Shown here piece by piece: positions 57,070 through 64,000 of a stretch of 64,000 nucleotides of DNA. The DNA comes from Sanderia malayensis (Eukaryota > Cnidaria > Scyphozoa > Semaeostomeae > Pelagiidae), in NCBI GenBank assembly GCA_013076295.1, contig RQOL01000532.1, positions 2,108,001 through 2,172,000 of the forward strand. Reading direction: 5' to 3'. The position numbers and the translations under genes were made by a program. The notes beneath the pieces are model-generated. The model ran no database searches, had not been told where the DNA came from, and was given only the letters and a program-made list of their open reading frames with translations. Position 1 is the stretch's first letter. Each line of letters starts with the position of its first letter.

Positions 57070-57985
57070 TTAAGATATTCTCTTCTGCTAGGAAGGGCTG
57101 CTGTAGGCTAATGGTAATTTATCTGCAAGCTAACCTCAAGACCACTGGTTCGAAACCTTATGAGGACGTCTAGTTTGTGTTTTGATCAATTTCTAATTTA
57201 AATTTCCTAAAGGTGGGCGTGTACGCGCAGTGGCACATACAGACTACTGCCCATAAGTATGCATGACGTAATACTATTGCCAGTATCAAATGCATTTGCT
57301 AAGGTCAGGGTTAACGTTAGAGTTAGGGTCAGGGTTAGGGTTAGGGTTACGTCATGCGGAGGAGAAAGGTGGTCAGTATGCGCAGTAGCATATATATAGG
57401 TAGTGCGCAGGAGCATATGTGACGTGACAATGGTGGATGCATTGGCCTTAGTGTCAGAGTTAGGGCTAGGGTTAGGGCTACGTCATGCGGAGGAGAAAGG
57501 TGGTCAGCATGCGCAGTGCCATATATATATAGGTACTGCGCAGGAGCATATGTGACGTGACGCTGCTTGATGCATTGGCTTTAGGGTTAGGGTTAGGCTT
57601 AGGGTTAGGGTTAGGCTTAGGGTTAGGTTAGGCTACGTCATGCGGAGGAGAAAGGTGGTCAGTATGCGCAGTGGCATATATCTAGGTATTGCGCAGGAGC
57701 ATATGTGACGTGACGCTGGTGGATGCATTGGACTTTGGGTTAGGGTTAGGTTTAGGGTTAGGGTTAAGGCTACGTCATGCGGAGGAGAAAGGTGGTCAGT
57801 ATGCGCAGTGGCATATATATAGGTACTGCGCAGGAGCATATGTGACGTGACGCTGGTGGATGCATTGGACTTAGGGTTAGGGTTAGGCTTAGGGTTAGGG
57901 TTAAGGCTACGTCGTGCGGAGGAGAAAGGTGGTCAGTATGCGCAGTGGCATATATCTAGTACTGAGCAGGAGTATATGTGACGTT
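57070..57985 (+). repeat. Composite repeat: tRNA-like head plus TTAGGG-containing tandem array (copy 2)
   Basis: The head matches copy 1 at 17250: AGGGCTGCTGTAGGCTAATG, box B-like GGTTCGAAACC, then TTTGTGTTTTGATCAATTT. It is followed by about five units, each with TTAGGG runs, CATGCGGAGGAGAAAGGTGG, the inverted repeat TGCGCAGT...ACTGCGCA and GAGCATATGTGACGTGACGC. Units are more uniform here (about 130-165 bp) than in copy 1, suggesting later homogenisation. Confidence 0.85.
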
Positions 57986-59050
57986 CCTTGTTGATGATTT
58001 ATTGCGGAACGAATGACCCGGCCTAAATTTATTGAATTATAAAAAACGTTGTTAAGATGAATACTTTTGGATATACTGGACGATATGCATGCTCGAATTA
58101 AAGGTAAGTGGCATGGTTTGACATCCCACAAGCTTACTGAAATATTAGCTGATGCGATACGGGATTTTACTGAAGTATTCCAGAACTTTACCAAAATCTG
58201 AAATTTTAACTTATGTAACACCACACGGTTTTGCTTGCTTAAGATTCCTTCCACAACGAAGAAAATCAATTATTTTCAGCCTCAGTGACTTTAAATATGT
58301 AGCGGAATATCAGACCGCTACAATTCTTTGAAATAATTCACTTGCATAAGGGATAGGTTTAGGTTTAGGTATAGGTATAATAATAGTGATCTGCCACCAC
58401 TGCGTTTCCTTTCGAATTGGAGAAGTGTTGTATTAGCTAATATTTCAGTAAGCTTTTGGGATATCAAAACCCTGTCACTTGCCTTTAATTTGCTCTCATA
58501 TATTTATTATATCTAGTACATCCAAGAATTTTAATTCAAACACAAACACAAGATTTTTTCTTGAGAAGGACTCGATTATATTCTGTTGCGCAGTCGCTTC
58601 GCTACGCAGCAGCATTTACACAAAGCAAATAAAAGAAGTACTTGATTTCAAACATTTATGAAAATTCAACTCAGCTTTCATAACAAAGTGACTTTTGAAG
58701 GAGGTTTTTCTTTTTTAAAATAAACTACAAAACCTTAAAATTATATGCAGTAAAACCAGCATAAAATTTCCATCCAGCCTATTGTTCCAAGACAATAGGC
58801 TATTGTTTCTTTTATTGTCTTGAGCAGAAAAATCAGCTTTGGGATTCTTAATTTCATATATGCGGACTTTTACTGTATTTTAGTTTAACATTATGGAACA
58901 CATGATATTTCAACAAACAAACATATCAGATCAACATGAAAATTTCAACTGTACAATTATAGATTAGGTTTTATAAATGGAAAAGATGAGACATTTGATC
59001 GGAATAAATTTAAGCATCCATAAATAATAATCTATATATCTTGAGCGGCA
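57986..59050. other. Intergenic region between composite repeat and RAD54L2
   Basis: It contains short GGTTTAGGTTTAGGTATA-type degenerate repeats near 58360 and a MITE A copy (58747-58877). No coding exon is recognised. Confidence 0.4.
58747..58877. mobile_element. MITE family A copy
   Basis: It starts GCAGTAAAACCAGCATAAAA, contains TTCCATCCAGCCTATTGTTC and the inner hairpin CCTATTGT/ACAATAGG, and ends GCGGACTTTTACTGTA. It is collinear with 10011-10161 but its ends have diverged. It lies just beyond the RAD54L2 stop, possibly in its 3' flank. Confidence 0.75.
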
Positions 59051-62000
59051 TTATGTTCTAGCCTCGTCTTCATCATCAGTATCGAGGCAAATAACTTCTG
59101 TATGTGGAGTAGAGTCAGTAGTTAACCTACTGTTGTCTTCATTTGATAATTCATGGGCAGGCTCATTTTGGCCAAATGTGTTTGATGACGTTGCATTATG
59201 ATTAACCACGTTCTGCGCAGTCTCAGATGATGCTTCATTAATGCGACCAATTGCCATTTGGGGTACAACTGGTGCAAAGCCACTCTGTCCAAAGAGACCG
59301 ACACGAAGACTTGATATTGAAGCCAAATCATGGGGTCGCATCGGTATTGACGCATGCGTAGTATTAGTACTGCGTGCAATGTTGATGCTCTGTTGTGCAA
59401 TATTATTATTAGCACTAGCAGAAGCGATCCCCTGTGCAGTGTTAAATGAAGTAGTAGCAGTGTTCGTTTGTCGTTCCTTCATCTTTGCCATGGCGTAATT
59501 AGACATAATTGCGCGCAGTCGTTGGAGGTCTGGGAACAAATTAACAATTGATACAAATATATTGTGCATGGTACAAATGAGGTTTCTGCACAGGAAATGT
59601 TCAATTGTCGAATAACTTACCACTGGCTGACTGTACGATGTTGTTACCAAACATGGGGTATTGAGGAAACAGGCTAGGGCTTGGAGAGATAGAGGGTGCG
59701 AATGGGCTGTTTAAATTTGGTCGCATTGCAAGCCATGGTCGCTGAAAAGTAGGCTGGTTTCTAAAGCAAAAAAAATGCAGGAGATAAAGTAGATATTTCT
59801 ATCGTATACTTTCAACTGAGAAGTACAGTAATGTCAGCGCATATAAGAAATAAGACTCTTTGGTACAGCCTATTGTTATGTAATGCAAGACCATTGTCTT
59901 TTCTATTGTTTTCTTTAAACAAGCAGGTTTGGGCTTCTTATATGCGAGGATTTGCTAAATGATATGCGATTATCAAAAATAGTCAATTAATCTATAATAA
60001 TCTATCTATATATAATCAGAGAGTTACCTCAAAAATGAAGGACCGCTGAATATGGAGCTTGATTTTTGCCTCTCTTCATTATACGCTAAAATCAGAATAA
60101 AATATTTCAGAGAATGAATTAATGAATTGACTATAAACAAGAGAAAACATGTTAGGACAGAAATGTTGGTTCGGGCAAATAACTTGATAAGAAAGAGAAC
60201 AATAAGAAGCTTCATGTGTTTATCAACTATATGTTGGACCTTAATCCAAAGGTCATCATCATCAGAATGTGTGTACAAGAAGTAAAATGTTTCTTATTTT
60301 TCTCTTTCTTATGTTAGGACGAATAATAAAACCTCTCTCTGCTTTCTTTTTATCAGCTCTTGATAATTTTGAAGATTGGTGGTCTTCCAGTAGCGATTCG
60401 TGTTTGAAAGGTGTCTGAAACAACAGAGCCCAAGTTCAAATAACACCAGCAACAAAACCATAAAGATTTGGGTAAGATCTTCAAAAATTTTGAAACATGG
60501 TTGAGAATACCGTTACGATTATTTTTCCACAATTTCTGCAAACTTCCTTTAAAACAGGATCGTCAAAGTTATCAAGCTCCTCACTATAATCTGCCTCTGG
60601 TTCATTTTCCTAAAAAACACAATGAAGATAGGAAATAGTTAGTAAATGAAGCAATGCAAAAAATCCCCGCATTCAATGTTCAGGGTCCTCTATTCCGCAA
60701 TTCTGTAGTTTCCAGTGTTCAGTATTTTATGCCACATTTTAGTATGACGAAGTGGATTGAAAATTTAATTGATAATCAAAATACCCAGGTTGTTGTAAGA
60801 AGTTTGTGGACCTCTTCTTTCGAAAAATTTTCGATCGGGTTCCGTTCATCAATGACACGATCTAAAGATGAGATAATTCACCAAAAATTATAAATGTTGT
60901 ACATTTCTTTTGGAACACTAGATGTTGTTGATACTAGAATTCTTACCAGAAACTCCTTGCTTTGAAATCTGACGAAAATACATTCTTTTTTCCATGGTAT
61001 TGGAAGAAACAAGTCTATATATATAGCATGGCTTTTTCTGTCCATATCTAAAGACTCTAAAAATAAATAGACAAGGTTTTGGCTTCATATAGTTGATATC
61101 AATAAACTTACCCCCTGAAAGGTCTTCAAATTTCACAGAATACTTTTATAAAATAAAAGACCTTCAGGGGGTGAAATGAAATGAATTATTCATTAATTAC
61201 GAAAAAAACGCAAGCTTAACAAAGCTTAAGCATTTTCGACTTGAAGAAGAAAACAATTTTGTTTTTGTTAGCTTTGAGGTTGTTATTTTTGCCACCGGTT
61301 TCACACTAATTTCGTGCGGGGATATTTTAGAATGTGTTGAAATGATTGCAAACAGCGAGTGTAAGAAATTGCATGAGATTTGCATCATGGGTATACCACG
61401 TGATAAAACCATACCTACAAACTGCTTGGGCATCGTGACAGGGATTCCAAGAGACATCGAAAACAACAACTCGATTTGCTCCTATTAAGTTTATACCGAG
61501 GCATCCAGCTCTATAATAATCAAATCAAAGAGAAAATCAAATAAAAATTGCACCTAAAAATATTTCACTTTCCTATACATAATATCATTGATAATTTTAG
61601 CAGCATGAAATCCAACGTCGTTTGGATTCAAATTTGTTTTAATTAGGAAGAATAATTTAGATCAGACCTACCTAGTTGAGAGCATAAATAGTTTAGTTTC
61701 TTTGTTATTTTCGTTGTTGAATGAATCAATAAGCCTTTCTCGCTCCGTTGCTGGAGTGCTACCATCAATGCCTGTAAGTTTTTAAAAAAGAATTTCAATA
61801 CATTTACTTAACGTTATTCTAAGTAGTAGAATGAAGGAACCAAAGCCTCGCTTTGACGACGGTTGAATCCTCAATTTTAAATATATCTTGCAATAGAGGC
61901 TGGGTAGTCCATTCAGGAGAGCTTGAAGCATCAGATTCTAATTGAAGTTCAATTGAAATGTGCATAATTTGAACTCAAACTTACGATAATAGTCAACATT

Positions 62001-63858
62001 TTTCATCCACGTTCTTTGCATTGCTCCAAGTGTTTCATTTGGTTGCTGTGCTAGACTCATAACAGGAGTTCTACTGAGTATGTCTTCTATTAGATCCAGT
62101 GTCGTCAAACTTTGGCTGCAAACAAATCAACTTAATAACCCTCCTTTACTCAAAGTAAACATATGATGCACAAGGGAATATTCAGCTGTTGCTTACCTAA
62201 ATACCAAGATCTTGTCACCGATAGCTAAAGATACTCGGATTATTTCAAAAAGGAGGATGAATTTTCCACTGGTTTCAAACTGGCCTTCCCTAAATGAATG
62301 CGATTCGAATATTTCCTTTGCCTGAAAAGAAAGGTATTTCATTAACAAAGGAGAATATTGATGTTGGAATAGAAGAAAGTAATCATGATATGGGGATATA
62401 AATAGAATGGGGGGCTTACCCAGTCCGTGATTTTTGGCAGAATCCCTCTAGCATCCCCACCAAAAGGGTTGAAGGCCTCTTCCATTATTAAATTACTTGA
62501 GCTTGGGTTCGGCTTCGAGTTATTTGTTGCAGTTTTTGATTTGAGATTTTCAGAATCATCAAAATCCTCATCAGTGTCAAACAAACCCTGTGTTATACAA
62601 ATATAAATTATCACAATTTTTACAAATTATAAATTCATGTAATTTATATCAAACAACTTCTGAAACTATCATTTTAAAAATTATAATTTTCGATAGCAAT
62701 TTACTATGCAGTAGGATCGAACATCGATCCCGACTTCTGCATAAAAATCTTGCTACATAACACAACAGTCGTCAAGAAAATATTTTTCAAATGTAAAAAA
62801 CCTACAACTTCTTTTGGTTTGTCCGACTTCATAGCTTTGTAAAGAATATCAGGATGATTCCAAATCTAAAATGCAAACAAAACAATTACAATATGACAAA
62901 TAAAGACACTAGGCATTGTCAATAGAAGAAGGAAAGTATATAGTCCCCCTTTCTGTTCACCATGCATTGGAATATTTCAATTAATGAAATCGGGCTCGAA
63001 ATTTCTGCTCCCTAAAGTTAGAAGTGGCAGAGAACTGCATAAATGCAATATACCTTGCTACAAACTGCAAATAGCTTAATGGGGTTGAGCTGTTCGCCAA
63101 ATCCTTCATGCATCAGCTCGACAAATCGTCTGTAAAGTGCCTCTTGAACTCCCGACAATCTAACCATCAAGACATGCTCCTGTTTTGACGGCAAAGCGCG
63201 CTTCAAGGATGAATACCCTCTCCTAAAGATTCAGAAATATTTTCAATTGATGCAACCTGAATTGTGAAGGTTCAATTTTAAATGTATAAAACGCATTGAG
63301 CATTGAACCTTTGAACAAATCCCTTTAGCAAGCTGGAAAGGACGTGCGCTCGAGCCTTCATCAACTGTTTATCCTAAAATGAAGAGAATGAACAGCGTGA
63401 AAACATGCTGCAGTCATCAAAACACACCGCAAATCAATTGCGCACAAGGGCAGCATGCAAGATTGTTACTGAGAGAGTAGAATCAAAGGTATACCGCTGC
63501 AGTACTGTCAACGCATTGTCCGTTAACAATGGGCCTCTCGAAGAGGTTCTGAAACTCCTGCCTCGTTCCCAGGTAGTTCGGCCTCACAAAATCAACCATG
63601 CACCAATATTCTGTTAAGTTATTCTGCAACGGGTAGCCAGTCAAAACCAGTCGCTTCCTAGAAAGGAGGTCAAGTTTTTGTATAGTTGATATTTACGTTA
63701 GTTGAGGCGTGTGAAGTGATTCCCAGAAGAATACTCAAATCACCTTGTTCGAATTCGATGCAAAGCATGATGGATGTTTGATTGATGGTTTTTGATTCGA
63801 TGGCCCTCGTCGCAAATGACCAAATCAGGTCCCGGTTTACACAATGCTTTTTGCATAC
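59051..63858 (-). CDS. RAD54L2: SNF2-family helicase RAD54L2/ARIP4 (C-terminal part; 5' end outside window)
   Basis: Seventeen exons are visible: 63744-63858, 63495-63657, 63309-63373, 63054-63222, 62806-62865, 62420-62587, 62197-62321, 61985-62115, 61672-61771, 61415-61510, 60947-61056, 60785-60861, 60517-60609, 60333-60414, 60028-60085, 59621-59760 and 59051-59529. They include the DEGH box (motif [13 protein letters not shown]), [12 protein letters not shown], then [72 protein letters not shown] and motif [13 protein letters not shown]. The post-helicase [20 protein letters not shown] matches RAD54L2. ARIP4 is a nuclear ATP-dependent remodeller that binds the androgen receptor and removes TOP2 adducts in a SUMO-dependent way. 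The C-terminus ends [14 protein letters not shown], a likely SUMO-interacting motif beside acidic residues. Walker A and the N-terminus lie beyond base 64000. Confidence 0.95.
59862..59955. mobile_element. MITE family A fragment in a RAD54L2 intron
   Basis: It shares CAGCCTATTGTTATGTAATG, CTTTTCTATTGTTTTC and TTCTTATATGCG with the family A interior and right end; the left terminal repeat is missing. Confidence 0.5.
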
Positions 63859-64000
63859 CTTTAATCAAAACATTCAAGCATCAATGATCATATAATCTAA
63901 CAATCACTAGAGAATAAAAAATTGGTTATTTGATAATTCGACGGGTATTTTGATGGCGTATTTGCATGTGTCAATCACACATGCAATCACTTAATCAAGT

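Overview
This is a nuclear genomic window from a multicellular animal. The evidence is dense spliceosomal introns (GT/AG, often 80-600 bp) and animal gene families such as CTTNBP2-like, DMTF1, twinfilin, GRAMD4, RPAP3, TIMMDC1, NF-YB and RAD54L2/ARIP4. Base composition is AT-rich, genes sit about 5 kb apart, and there are several head-to-head pairs. A compact invertebrate genome such as a sponge, cnidarian or tunicate would fit; the sequence alone does not settle the phylum. No operons, CRISPR arrays or prokaryotic features are present.

Layout, left to right: CTTNBP2-like (-, 1115-3592); an uncharacterised 4-exon gene (-, 5249-7145); DMTF1-like Myb factor (-, 7863-13771); GMPPB (+, 14704-19921); a nuclear RNA-binding candidate with an RRM-like N-terminus and a periphilin-like C-terminus (-, 20996-23613); twinfilin (-, 24143-27060); MRPL46 (+, 27231-29351); GRAMD4 (-, 29889-34844); a complete MULE DNA transposon (34919-38433); RPAP3 (+, 38527-41824); TIMMDC1-like (-, 42715-43983); NF-YB (+, 44863-47046); an F-box protein with an XPA-like segment (+, 52367-55451); and the 3' part of RAD54L2/ARIP4 (-, 59051 to beyond the right edge). 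I assembled exons by hand from splice sites and reading phase. Nearly all junctions keep frame, and several lengths match the families closely (GMPPB 360 aa, twinfilin 349 aa, MRPL46 286 aa).

The genes are housekeeping or regulatory and unrelated in pathway: GDP-mannose synthesis, actin capping, mitochondrial ribosome and complex I assembly, HSP90/R2TP co-chaperone, transcription factors and chromatin remodelling. Twinfilin/MRPL46 (170 bp between start codons) and GRAMD4/RPAP3 are divergent pairs likely to share promoters. In GRAMD4/RPAP3 that promoter has been split by the 3.5-kb MULE, which carries an apparently intact two-exon transposase (PHD + FLYWCH-like + MULE DDE), about 110-bp iteron-rich terminal inverted repeats and an 8-bp target-site duplication.

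The accessory layer is the most interesting part. It includes: (i) a composite repeat present twice (about 17250-18265 and 57070-57985) that joins a tRNA-like head to a tandem array mixing TTAGGG telomere-like repeats with a unit carrying an inverted repeat; (ii) a tRNA-derived SINE (15821-16072, second copy 41041-41158); (iii) at least four MITE-like families with recognisable terminal inverted repeats; (iv) several intronic minisatellites; and (v) a perfect 52-bp palindrome at 4822-4873.
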